Source: Diadophis punctatus similis
Taxonomy: Eukaryota; Chordata; Lepidosauria; Squamata; Dipsadidae
DNA: 64,000 nt
Assembly: GCA_023053685.1 (NCBI GenBank)
Contig: JALIGW010000005.1
Coordinates: 31,925,480 to 31,989,479 of the forward strand
Direction of reading: 5' to 3'
Below, in pieces: positions 56,101 to 64,000 of the stretch. Both the position numbers and the translations under genes were made by a program. A model generated the notes under the pieces. The model made no database searches. It was given only the letters and a program-made list of their open reading frames with translations, and was not told the DNA's origin. Position 1 is the stretch's first letter, and every line of letters begins with the position of its first letter.

Positions 56101-56629
56101 ATACATATTTTGATCGTGAAGTAGATGTTTTGATTGTTCCATATTAAATAACCAATAACTTTTATTGAGGAAACAGTATTTATTTCATGGTTTTACTATT
56201 TATAATGTATTTTCTTATTTTCAGTCATCCTCTGTCAGCATTTGATAGGTGCAATAAGTTATTAAACAAAAAAATAAATGTGAAGCAGATTAATGAATGA
56301 ACAGTAAAGATACAAGAGAGATAATTTTGCCCAGAATTTAGCTAGATATGCAGTATGTAAATTACATGGAAATTTAGTTAAAACATCAGTTTCAAGTTTT
56401 GTAAAGCACATTATGCTAAATTTCAGCTACTTATATTGACTATTTTTTTGTATTATATGCAGGGATTCCTTACAGTGAGCACAGCAGTTTCCTTGAAATG
56501 AAACGATTTATTCAGTGGCTGAAACCTCAGAAAATTATTCCTACTGTAAATGTAGGAAATTGGAAAGTTAGACATGAAATGGAAAGGTATTTCAGGGACT
56601 GGAAGATGGAAGTTGCACAATGGAATTAG
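43738..56629 (+). CDS. DCLRE1A: DCLRE1A (SNM1A), DNA crosslink repair 5' exonuclease (9 coding exons)
   Basis: Exons: 43738-44191, 44962-46503, 47508-47641, 48131-48249, 48379-48522, 50314-50459, 51432-51586, 55630-55771, 56463-56629. All junctions are GT/AG and phases match; total 3003 nt, 1000 residues (human about 1040). In order: an N-terminal IWEYKS-type motif; a UBZ4 ubiquitin-binding zinc finger (C120, C123, H138, C142); a long, poorly conserved, charged linker; a PCNA-interacting box QMDIGVFF at 561-568; then the metallo-beta-lactamase/beta-CASP nuclease from about 655. Metal ligands are H689, H691, D693 and H694 (HFHSDH), H750 and D772; H952 lies in YSEHSS. The family digests DNA 5' to 3' past interstrand crosslinks in the nucleus. 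The ATG follows an in-frame TGA at 43726 and has G at -3. Confidence 0.97.
44962..46503 (+). CDS. DCLRE1A: DCLRE1A coding exon 2 (residues 152-665, linker and PIP box)
   Basis: Starts after TTTATTAG with CPDGIMCSSSIPSHYKRYSH, the conserved block after the UBZ4 finger, and ends CPFYKKIP before GTAGTG. This 1542-nt exon is most of the protein's length. Outside its two ends and the PIP box (46188-46211) it is weakly conserved and rich in Ser, Lys and Asn, as in other vertebrates. Confidence 0.95.
47379..47431 (+). repeat. GTT/ATT microsatellite on a CR1 tail fragment
   Basis: CCCTTCCAACTCTGTTGTTG runs into GTT, GCT and then ATT/AAT repeats. CCTTCCAACTCTGTT is the CR1 3' end, so the microsatellite probably began there. 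DCLRE1A intron 2. Confidence 0.7.
47508..47641 (+). CDS. DCLRE1A: DCLRE1A coding exon 3 (residues 666-710, HxHxDH motif)
   Basis: Acceptor TTTCAG|GCACAG, donor AAG|GTATGT. Encodes GTGFVVDAFQYGEIEGCSAY, then FLTHFHSDHYGGLTKKFTFP. HFHSDH is the beta-lactamase metal-binding motif 2. Confidence 0.96.
48131..48249 (+). CDS. DCLRE1A: DCLRE1A coding exon 4 (residues 711-750)
   Basis: Acceptor ATTTTAG|ATAACT, donor AATCA|GTAAGT. Encodes ITGNLVKNKLGVQEQYVHIL and HGIKVVLVDAN. The histidine codon of DANHCPGA is split by the intron. Confidence 0.95.
48379..48522 (+). CDS. DCLRE1A: DCLRE1A coding exon 5 (residues 750-798)
   Basis: Acceptor CTGGCAG|TTGTCC, donor ACAAC|GTAAGT. Encodes CPGAAMILFCLPNGTVILHT, then GDFRADPSME and VYLDTT. 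It holds metal ligand D772 in HTGDFRAD. Confidence 0.96.
48600..49200 (-). mobile_element. Old CR1-type LINE remnant
   Basis: AATCATGGAGTTGGAAGGGA is a CR1/L3 3' end read backward. Further right, the minus strand encodes [20 protein letters not shown], the CR1 reverse transcriptase C-terminal block. DCLRE1A intron 5, antisense to the gene. Confidence 0.75.
50314..50459 (+). CDS. DCLRE1A: DCLRE1A coding exon 6 (residues 798-847)
   Basis: Acceptor TTCTTAG|GTATTG, donor CTAG|GTAAGG. Encodes TYCSPEYTFPSQQEVIQFAV and TLVVCGTYSVGKEKVFLA, part of the beta-CASP region. Confidence 0.95.
51432..51586 (+). CDS. DCLRE1A: DCLRE1A coding exon 7 (residues 847-898)
   Basis: Acceptor CTGCAG|CTATTG, donor TTTAAG|GTAAGA. 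Encodes IAEILGSKVSMSQEKYKTLK and FLHLLPMMHINFK. Phase 1 to 0. Confidence 0.95.
51874..52004. mobile_element. 131-bp hAT element (TIR CAGGGGTGTCAAACTC), intron copy 1
   Basis: Perfect duplication ATTTAAAG at 51866-51873 and 52005-52012. Ends CAGGGGTGTCAAACTCGCGG and GCGAGTTTGACACTCTTG. DCLRE1A intron 7. Confidence 0.95.
52358..52493. mobile_element. 136-bp hAT element (TIR CAGGGGTGTCAAACTC), intron copy 2
   Basis: Perfect duplication CTTTACTG at 52350-52357 and 52494-52501. Ends CAGGGGGTGTCAAACTCGTG and CGCGAGTTTGACACCCCTG. The inside shares CTTCGCTAAAC and CACGTGACG blocks with the copy at 51874, in opposite order and orientation. Confidence 0.95.
53750..54093. mobile_element. MITE of the GTAGTCCTCGACTTA family, intron 7 copy 1
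   Basis: Left end missing or worn. Blocks TTAAGTGAGTTTTGCCCCAT, GTCAGAAGGTCCCAAAAGGT and ATCAACAACTCCCTGTA identify the family. Confidence 0.75.
54370..54695. mobile_element. MITE of the GTAGTCCTCGACTTA family, intron 7 copy 2
   Basis: Left TGCACGTAGTCCTCTGCTTA, right AGTTGAAGATTACCTGTA. It ends only 12 bp before the next copy begins. Confidence 0.7.
54708..55102. mobile_element. MITE of the GTAGTCCTCGACTTA family, intron 7 copy 3
   Basis: The best-preserved copy: starts CAGGTAGTCCTCGACGTACG after a TA and ends TTGTAAGTCAAGAACTTGTG before TA. Internal ACTGCAACCGTCATAAATAT and CACATGACCATGGGGATGCT. Confidence 0.85.
55222..55260 (+). repeat. SINE tail fragment (CAGACACGACTTCG...ACAACAACAAC)
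   Basis: GGTCAGACACGACTTCGCAA, then CTAACAACAACAAC, resembles the 3' end of squamate SINEs that share a Bov-B-type tail. Too short to classify firmly. Confidence 0.45.
55630..55771 (+). CDS. DCLRE1A: DCLRE1A coding exon 8 (residues 899-946)
   Basis: Acceptor CTGTAG|AATTTG, donor TATATG|GTAATA. Encodes NLQNHLNKFSEKFDHILAFK, then PTGWTYSDR and QTRGNITIY. It follows the 4-kb, repeat-filled intron 7. Confidence 0.94.
56463..56629 (+). CDS. DCLRE1A: DCLRE1A coding exon 9 and stop (residues 946-1000)
   Basis: Acceptor ATGCAG|GGATTC; stop TAG at 56627-56629. Encodes GIPYSEHSSFLEMKRFIQWL, then KPQKIIPTVNVGNWK and the C-terminal helix YFRDWKMEVAQWN. H952 in SEHSS matches the human catalytic H994. 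Confidence 0.96.
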
Positions 56630-56865
56630 GAAAGTAGGATCTTTAATTCAATAATTATATGCCTTAAATTCTGATCAATTTTTCTGCATTGCTCTTTGAC
56701 TCTGATCTACATGGAAACAATATAAATGTATAGAAACAAACATATTCTGTCAACAGAATATGCTGTATTTGCAGAGTTTACAGCATACAGAAGAAATGAA
56801 AAATGAAATCAAGTAATATAAAGTTATTAATGTTTTTACATTTTTATTTATTTATTGTACTTAAA

Positions 56866-56875
56866 AATAAATAAA
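56866..56875 (+). terminator. Candidate DCLRE1A polyadenylation signals
   Basis: Two overlapping AATAAA hexamers at 56866 and 56870, about 240 nt past the stop codon. They are the first such pair downstream; placement is plausible but untested. Confidence 0.5.
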
Positions 56876-57426
56876 CAATCTGAAATATAGACTAGATAAG
56901 TGTTGAAGTGTTTTAATAATTTACAAACCAAGCATTGATAATTTTAAGATGCTATATTGCCTTTGGTCTCATATGTCTCCTGTTGAAGTGCTGGTATAAT
57001 GTTTTTATTTGTGTGTTGATCTAGGTTTTGCCAGCTTGCATCAATGGTTGTATCACCCACATAATTACTAATAACTGTTGTCTAAACCCTGCAAGGTTAA
57101 TGGCCATCAACATATCTCTGTGCAAGCCAACACCAACTTTCATCTTTTAATCCGTTTTAGTTCTTTCTGGAGTAGGAAAATCTGATCCCAGTACAGTATT
57201 AAATATGGATTTATACATCATACGTTTATATAAGTGTGCACAACGTTTTAAATCCTTTTCATCAGTTCTAACCATTGATCAGACAAAATGCACTAGATGA
57301 TCTTTCTATGAATCTTTCTATGATCTTTCTATAAATTATTCCAATTTTTTCATTATTTTTAGCATAGTGAAGATTGACATCATACTTGCTTTTGTATTCA
57401 TAAATTAAGCAACCAGAATTCAGCTA

Positions 57427-57430
<4 letters not shown>

Positions 57431-57471
<41 letters not shown>
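57431..57471. repeat. AG dinucleotide microsatellite
   Basis: About 20 uninterrupted AG units downstream of DCLRE1A. Confidence 0.98.
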
Positions 57472-57473
<2 letters not shown>

Positions 57474-57746
57474 CTTCTATCTTTTGGATCTGCTTTTCAA
57501 GATGGTTGAAATTTAGTAAATGATTACCTTTCTGCAAGTCAGAGATTAAGTATCTCTCTCATAACCATAGGACTAATAATAATTTATATGCTGCTGAAAT
57601 CCCAATAATTTTGGGTGGGTTGCAAATTATTAAAAACTATTAAAAATAAGAAGCAATACAAAAAACACAAAAACATAAAAGAAAAGAAAAATGATAACAG
57701 AGGTAACAAACCCAGATGGTAGAATACGAAGAAATGGGTATCAATG

Positions 57747-57812
57747 TACCGTAAAATTTACCCCAAAAAAGAGGGTCAAAAACTGGGTGCGTCTTATACT
57801 CCGAATGTTACA
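57747..57812. mobile_element. Fragment of the ACCGTATTTTT MITE family
   Basis: TACCGTAAAATTTACCCC, then AAAGAGGGTCAAAAACTGGG and TGCGTCTTATACTCCGAAT: one end zone of the family at 11282-12281. Confidence 0.6.
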
Positions 57813-57928
57813 TTGGGGGGAGGGGGGAGGGAGTTGGTGCGATGGCGGCAATGGCAACAATGGGTCCACCAAATATCTAACCATCTATAAATCTTGGAAA
57901 ACTCTTAGCAAGAATAGGGCCATTCAAT

Positions 57929-58037
57929 CTTTTTTTTTCCTTCCTTCCTTCCTTCCTTCCTTCCTTCCTTCCTTCCTTCCTTCCTTCATTCCCTCCCTCC
58001 CTCCCTCCCTCCCTCCCCTCCCTCCCTCCCTCCCTCC
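57929..58037. repeat. TTCC / CCCT polypyrimidine tract
   Basis: A T-run leads into about twelve TTCC units, then ATT and about ten CCCT-type units: 109 bases almost purely pyrimidine on the plus strand. Confidence 0.98.
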
Positions 58038-61000
58038 AAGAGGATCATTATCCATGCATTAGGGGAGTTCAGTTTTTACTTCAAGTGCTCCAAGTGTGTA
58101 ATTACATGTTCTCCATTTTTCATCCCTACTTTCATTGAGTATGTAGGTTGTTGTCATATTTCAGATCATGTTCTGTCTATTTAGTTCACAGTTTTCTTTT
58201 TAATTTGGGTACATACTTAATGAAAGAAATTGTTCTTATAATGATAAAATCAGAGTAACATGATGTATGCTATTTGGAATGTGAAAATTGATTAAAAACG
58301 GAAATTATAAGTTTGATTACTCAACAGGAATTGTCAAAATTATGGAAAACTATATTATTACTAAGACAATTCTACATTTTCTGTTGTTATAACTACAGTT
58401 TCTCAAAGTTAGTTTCTTACTTGTAGATTAGAAAAATGAGCAAAGATAGAATTAAACATTCACATGAATGGGACTATAAAATACATGTTTCCAGAAGTAT
58501 TTAAATATTGGAAAATTGGAACAGAAACATACTATATTATGAATAAAACACATATATTGTGAGATATATCAAAACTAAATCATATTTAATCATCTGTACT
58601 CCTTTATGTCAAAAGGTAAGTCACAGTATTTTTTTAAAAGGATATAACTGTTTTCCCTCCCTGTTTTCCAGAAGTAATCTTTTTTTATATAGCTAAAAAA
58701 ATACAGAATAGAAAAATACAATTTGATGCCTATTAATATTTTCCTTTTGAATATATGATTTGGATTTTAGCACAAAGGCAGCTGTTTTAGCTGGATCAAG
58801 AGACTAAATACATACTAAACTCTTATTTATTCACCAGGACTTTTTTTAAACTAGGTTTGGAAGGTGCCAAGAATTTTATTGTCAGAGTGACATGATTCTT
58901 ATGTAACAAGTTTTAGCTGTTAGCTACTTCACTGAAAGCTCAAAACTAGAAATATTTCAAATCTCTCTCCACGTTTTTTTCTTTGAAGCTCACATTTTTA
59001 ATAATATATATGGTTCAAAATGCACATTACAAATGTGTAAATGCTTGTTTGTAAAGGAGTGAGACAAGTGCTTCTCTTGATTTAATGAACAGATAAAACC
59101 TATCAGTATGGTACCTTTCAGGTGGACTCGACATTTCTAGTGGCTATGTTGGCCAGAAATGAATGTTCAACACATCTAGAAGATGTCAGATTATGGAAGA
59201 TTACCAAGATAATGGGCCAAATACTCTCATCCCTTGGTTAAATTTGTTAGCTGAATATTTCCTGGAAAGCTTTATAAAACATTCTTATAAATCTCAGCAT
59301 TTTGAAAGTAAAATCCTCTTGCCTGAAAGTTGCTATAAAAAGTATTCTTTGAATAAAAGAGTAAAATAAGATGACATAAAGTCATATTTTAAGATTTTTT
59401 AATTTCTGCATTGAACCTTTGATAGATGGATTTGCAATTAGCCATCTGTACCAATATAATAATTAAGTAATTAATCATTTATAAAAAGATTACAAACTAT
59501 ACACAGAAGGAATTATACAATTGTTTATAGTACTTTGAACAAACTGTTGGATTTTCTATTCACAATCAATTATTTGATCTTGGTTACATTCTGACAGCAG
59601 TAATCTATTTACAGACCATTATAGGCTAGGTAATATGGATTAACTTTTTATATCAAAATTTGCATCAAAATAGTTTATAATATTTTCCTATAGTATGAAG
59701 ACAATAGTGCAACGCAATATGGGAACATGCTGAAAAGGAAATAAGCATTTACAGTATCTACTCATCCAAATCATTAATAAAAAAATTGAATTGTGGAATC
59801 CCACTTCTTAGATTAGGTCATGCAGTCCATACTGTCACAATTTGCAATTTGTGTTTATTCAAGTTGGGAGATGTCACTTAAACTGAAAGCAAGATAAATT
59901 GTGATTATGTGAAAACATACTTCTAATGAATTCTATTACAGGCAGTAATAAAGAAAATAATGTCTTCAACAACTGTTAGTAACTGTTTTTCCAGCTACTA
60001 ATGCTAACTAGAAGTATAGAAAATGTAGCATACTTGTCGATCAAAAGATCACTTTTTTTTAAACAAAAATATCCCTTGAAGGCAGTTTATAAGGGTTCCT
60101 GAAAATGCCTTCATGGTTGAAAAGCTTCGATTAATTGTATTGAAAAATCACTTATGATTCAGCAAATGCACCTGAAAAGCCTTTTCTATTTTACAAGCGT
60201 TGATCTTTTGTTTTTTATACACTTTCATCTTTTTATCAAGTCCATGATGAATACCTAGACATGAACAAATGTTTTCCACTCTTGTGAATAACTTCATTCC
60301 TTTTACATGAGTGGCAGTATCACTGTGTTGATAGAGCAGCTCTAAAATAAGTACTTATGTAAAGCAAATATAACATGGAAATATTATGCTTCTCTACTTG
60401 CTTCCAGCAAATTCCTTACAGAATCCCACAAATCTCTCAGCAGAAAGGATTCGTTTGGCTTCCAAGCTAGCAAAAGATAACATAGAAAGTCAATTTTGAA
60501 CGATCACTTTCCAGAAATGATATTGAAAGTTAATTTAGATATCAAATCAATTTTATTTTCTAATTTTTTTTAATCATTTGACATGATGAACAACTTGGAT
60601 TTTTTTTTAAATGAAATGATGAATAAGAGGAATTTTTTTTGTATTAGATATAATTATGGAATGTTTTGCTTGCTTGCTTGTAAAAGAGGAATGAATAGTG
60701 TCTTGATTTACATTCTAAACATATGGGAAGCACAGCTGCTTTCTAGTCCATTGCTGGTTTCTTGATTTAATCCCCTAATAACACTGATATTAAAAGGGGT
60801 GGGCATTAGCAGTTTCCGAGAAGCAATTCTGGAGGACAGTTTGTAGCAGCCATGCATTCATAGAAATGACAAAATGAAACTATTTTTCATTGTGTTATTA
60901 ATGAAACAATTGAAACAATTATCACACTGGTAGAGTATAAGATATGAAGCAGAGATAACAAAAGATATTTTGAAGGAGAACAAAAGCAGCTGATGAAAGA

Positions 61001-61499
61001 CGACTTGGGGAGAAGGAAGTCATGATCTAATGTGTGTTTATAATTAAATCTGCTACTACTCATATTTCTAAGCAGGAGGGATTTGAAAAAAGATGACTGG
61101 TGCAACAGTTAAATAAAAATGAGGCTTAATTAGTTAGGAAGATGTCAGGATGGAACATTTGCCAAGCAACAGAACAAAACAATTTCTGACATTTACATTC
61201 CTAATTAGCAGATGTTAATAATATCTCATCTTCCACTAACTGCATTTCACTTAGGATGCATCCAAATTCAGACAACTTTTATCTAAAAAGTTGAAACAAT
61301 CCCATGTACAGGAATATAAATGCACACACGGAGAAAGCTACCTCACCCACATAGAGAATAGGGTCAAACAATGATAGCGATATACTTTAAGGATCAGAAG
61401 CAGCATGCCACTAAAGTTTAGCTGCTACGAAATGACAGAGTTATTGCCCTCCTATTCCCAGGGTGTCAATGTAACCACTCTGGGAAGCAAGATGGTGTA
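58038..61499. other. About 3.4 kb AT-rich DNA without recognised genes or repeats
   Basis: Short open frames lack motifs. In mammals the next gene beyond DCLRE1A is PLEKHS1, with its 3' end facing DCLRE1A, but I found no sequence here that I could match to it. Confidence 0.45.
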
Positions 61500-61600
61500 C
61501 ATGGTTTATTTATTTATTTGGTCGTTTTTCTATGCCGCCCCACTCCCTTAAGACTCAGGGCGGTGGTTCATCTTTGACCTGATTTAAAACAGCATTTTTA
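61500..61600 (-). repeat. LINE 3' tail, minus orientation
   Basis: (TTTA)n, then ATGCCGCCCCACTCCCTTAA and GACTCAGGGCGGTGG, the tail family also at 24140. Confidence 0.6.
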
Positions 61601-61743
61601 TAAATATGTGTTAAAATACAGTCCTTATAGATGTTATTAACAGACTTTTGAACCAACATCAAGTGAGATAGTTAGACCGCATCACAGCAGTCCAAATTGG
61701 AGGTGACAATAATCACATCTTCTTTGTGGGGGAATGGAATGGG

Positions 61744-61813
61744 AATAGAATAGAATAGAATAGAATAGAATAGAATAGAATAGAATAGAATAGAATAGAA
61801 TAGAATAGAATAG
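61744..61813. repeat. AATAG pentanucleotide microsatellite on a CR1 3' end
   Basis: About fourteen GAATA units directly abut CAGAGTTGGAAGGGACCTTG, the reverse complement of a CR1 3' terminus. The array therefore extends the LINE tail. Confidence 0.97.
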
Positions 61814-62540
61814 CAGAGTTGGAAGGGACCTTGGAGGTCTTCAAGTCCAACCCCCTGCTTAGCAGGAAACCCTATACCAGTGATGGTGAACCTTTTCAGC
61901 ACCGAGTGCCCAAACCGGAACGTGCATGCATGTGCGTGCCGGGAACCCGAAGACCAGCTGGCTGGCACTGCCATGCACACTGGCCAGCTGGTGTTCAGGT
62001 TTTACGGCGCACGCATGTACACCGGACAGCTAGTCTTCGCGCACGCCGGAGCACCAGAAACCCGAAGACCAGCTGGCCGGCGCATGCATGCCTTGTTTTT
62101 GGCCTGAAAAACGGCCTGAAAACGGCCCCAAAATGGCCTGAAAACGGCCAGAAAAACGACCTGTTTTTTGGGCTGTTTTTAGGCACTCTGGCGTCCGCGA
62201 AGACCAGCTGGCTGGCATTCATGTGCGCGCTGGAAGCCAGAAGATGACGGCGCATGTGGCCACAGAGAGGGCTCTGCGTGCTACCTGTGGCACACATGCC
62301 ATAGGTTCACCATCATGGCCCTACACCACTTCACGCAAATGGTTGTCCAATCTCTTCTTAAAAACTTTCAGTGTTGGAGCATTCACAACTTCTGGAGTTG
62401 TGTTGGAGGCAAGTTGTTCCATTGATTAATTGTTCTAACTGTCAGGAAATTTCTTCTTAGTTCTAGGTTGTTTCTCTCCTTGATTAGTTTCCATCCATTG
62501 CTTCTTGTCTTGCCCTCAGATGCTTTGGAGAATAGCTTGA
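61814..62540 (-). mobile_element. CR1 3' end, minus orientation, split by a hAT
   Basis: AGAGTTGGAAGGGACCTTGG to CCCTATAC, then after the hAT insertion CCCTACACCACTTCACGCAA, TGGTTGTCCAATCTCTTCTT and on to CAGATGCTTTGG. Same CR1 family as 41755-42025 and 1003-2870. Confidence 0.9.
61878..62318. mobile_element. 441-bp hAT element nested in CR1 (TIR CAGTGATGG type)
   Basis: Target duplication CCCTATAC (61870-61877) and CCCTACAC (62319-62326), 7 of 8 matching. Ends CAGTGATGGTGAACCTTTTC and ATAGGTTCACCATCATGG. CG-rich; contains repeated GAAGACCAGCTGGC blocks and a GGCCTGAAAAC minisatellite at about 62098-62155. Confidence 0.92.
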
Positions 62541-63335
62541 CTCCTTTACTCCCTCCTCTTTGTGGCTTGACTCCCTCTTCTTTGTGACAATCCCTGAGGT
62601 AATCCCATTCAGGATCACACTTGGTGAATTTCCAAAGCTAGGGCACTCATTATAGCCACCTATCTTGCTAAAGATAATCCAAAACCTGTGATATTTTTAA
62701 TCTATTACTGAAACTGACGGTAGTTTTAATATCCATGCTTCTCTTCTTGACCATTTCCTACTCCCAGGTCAGTTTTCATACTTTTGGTGGTAGACTGTGC
62801 TGTGACTGCTATTGCTACTGCCTTCTCCTTAGTCTGCTGACCTCAAAGTTAACATAGCAGAAATCTCACGCAATTTTAAAATAAAATTTACTTTGACATA
62901 ATCTTGGCAAGCCAGTGGATTAATCAAATGTTCTTGGGACATGCAGCTCATGAGGACACAGATACCTCTGTCCCTATTTCAGGATCCTCACTGACCACAA
63001 AGTCAGTGAATGATTGAATTTAGCTATATATGTCTCATGGTTCTAAATATGCATTACTAATAGAGCTCTGCTATACTAATTTTGCCTGGATTGTTAATGC
63101 AGTATCTTCTGCACTGTTGGGCCCTGGGTCAGCGTTCCAAGTAACACCCTGTTCAGATCACAGGTTGAAAAATCCAGATTTCTCAGATTAATACTTGGAA
63201 TACCATGTGTCAATTTGTCTGTTATTTTATTCTGAACATCTCTCGGCTATAATGAAGCAATGCTCATCCTAAAGTGTAGCTTACAAATTTGGGAAAAACA
63301 ATAAAAAGGAAGATGAAGAATGACAAAGTTAGCTG
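62541..63335. other. Downstream DNA without recognised content
   Basis: No gene motif and no repeat that I can name. Somewhat more GC than the 58-61 kb stretch. Confidence 0.35.
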
Positions 63336-63960
63336 TGGATTTATATTTCTTTTTAAAAATAAATTTTATTGAGTTTTGTAAACAGTATAAATAATGATAT
63401 GTAAGAAGAAAACTTTTAATTCTCTTTTAAAACTATCAGCTATGTACTGTACTTAGAAATGAAACAATACAAACTAAAAAGGAACCTAGAAAGAAACAGA
63501 CATCTAGAAGAAAGTAAATAGTAAAAAAATAAGGGAAAGCAATTGTACAACATTCACTGTACAAATAACCTTGCATATATTTCTCTGATATCAAACTAAT
63601 ATTATATCTGTACACATGGTTATAGTTCAGTTTTAAACCATGAATTAATGCTATACCATATCAAACATACTTGATCTTTTGATCAACACAAAACAAATTC
63701 AAAGGCAAGAACTATCATATTTCATTTCAAAACTGGAGACATATGAATCCTTCCTGACATATATAATTTGGCAGCAGTCTTAGGCACAATTCACCTAAAG
63801 ATCATTATAAATTAAAATAATTCCATATTTTTGGAATATAATTAATAATGCATGGAGATCTTTTAACCTTAATTTTCTTACAAGAACCTGGTTCACATTT
63901 ATCTGCAGCATAAAAAGATAACAATCTTTTTTTGAAGATCTGTTGAAGTATCCAATATAC
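63336..63960 (-). repeat. Possible L1-type 3' UTR, minus orientation
   Basis: TTTTTAAAAATAAATTTTAT, then TGAGTTTTGTAAACAGT, looks like a reversed LINE-1 3' end with its poly(A). The rest is AT-rich and non-coding. Assignment is weak. Confidence 0.35.
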
Positions 63961-64000
63961 CTAAAAAAGAATTAGATGAATTAAATGAATCACACTTAAC

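Noticed and set aside
57691..58062. 123-codon frame ending in Leu-Pro-Ser repeats
   Set aside because: It is the translation of the TTCC/CCCT tract plus a MITE fragment.
63800..63960. Possible minus-strand exon (YIGYFNRSSKKDCYLF...) at the right edge
   Set aside because: It has an acceptor-like TTTTTTAG, but the translation matches nothing I know of PLEKHS1, the expected neighbour, and the region looks like a LINE tail.

Overview
This window comes from a vertebrate nuclear genome, most likely a squamate reptile and plausibly a snake. Two single-copy vertebrate genes with spliced exons dominate it. The repeat mix is CR1 and L2 LINEs, an R4/Dong-like LINE, a Penelope-like element, tRNA-derived SINEs, many short hAT elements with 8-bp target duplications, TA-flanked MITEs, and pentanucleotide microsatellites growing out of LINE tails. 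That mix is familiar from snakes and lizards. There are no operons, CRISPR arrays or bacterial signals. The species call is inference from repeat content.

Genes. NHLRC2 lies on the minus strand from 41049 (ATG) to 7353 (stop). I could place all 11 coding exons with GT/AG junctions and matching phases; they add up to 2169 nt, or 722 residues. DCLRE1A (SNM1A) lies on the plus strand from 43738 (ATG) to 56629 (stop). All 9 coding exons were placed with matching phases, for 3003 nt or 1000 residues. The two genes are head to head, with 2.7 kb between their start codons and a CG-rich, promoter-like stretch at about 40870-41720. Both reading frames look intact. NHLRC2 keeps its thioredoxin-like CCINC motif. 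DCLRE1A keeps a UBZ4 zinc finger, a PCNA-binding box and the metallo-beta-lactamase/beta-CASP nuclease core. DCLRE1A repairs interstrand crosslinks; NHLRC2 is a cytosolic thioredoxin/NHL-repeat protein. They share a locus, and I see no evidence that they share a pathway.

Layout. 1-7350: intergenic DNA downstream of NHLRC2, holding a long 5'-truncated CR1 (about 1003-2870), two CG-rich hAT elements, a CATAC repeat and a short TA-flanked MITE. 7353-41049: NHLRC2, with introns full of CR1, L2, R4-like, Penelope-like, SINE, hAT and MITE copies. 41050-43737: shared promoter region, a CR1 tail and a MITE, with a probable 5' UTR exon of DCLRE1A. 43738-56629: DCLRE1A, whose intron 7 carries two small hAT elements with perfect target duplications and three copies of one MITE family. 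56630-64000: downstream DNA with polypurine/polypyrimidine tracts, about 3.4 kb with no repeat I recognise, a CR1 carrying a nested hAT and a 3' AATAG-type microsatellite, and a possible L1 tail at the right edge.

The most interesting material is structural: a Penelope-like remnant with a decayed GIY-YIG region between about 180-bp inverted arms; a second inverted-arm repeat in NHLRC2 intron 1; two hAT elements that landed back to back, one with its target site present three times; a near-perfect 28-bp-stem hairpin in NHLRC2 intron 8; and a 221-bp nested palindrome inside an 808-bp hAT. Family names for repeats rest on memory of consensus ends and encoded motifs, without a database search.
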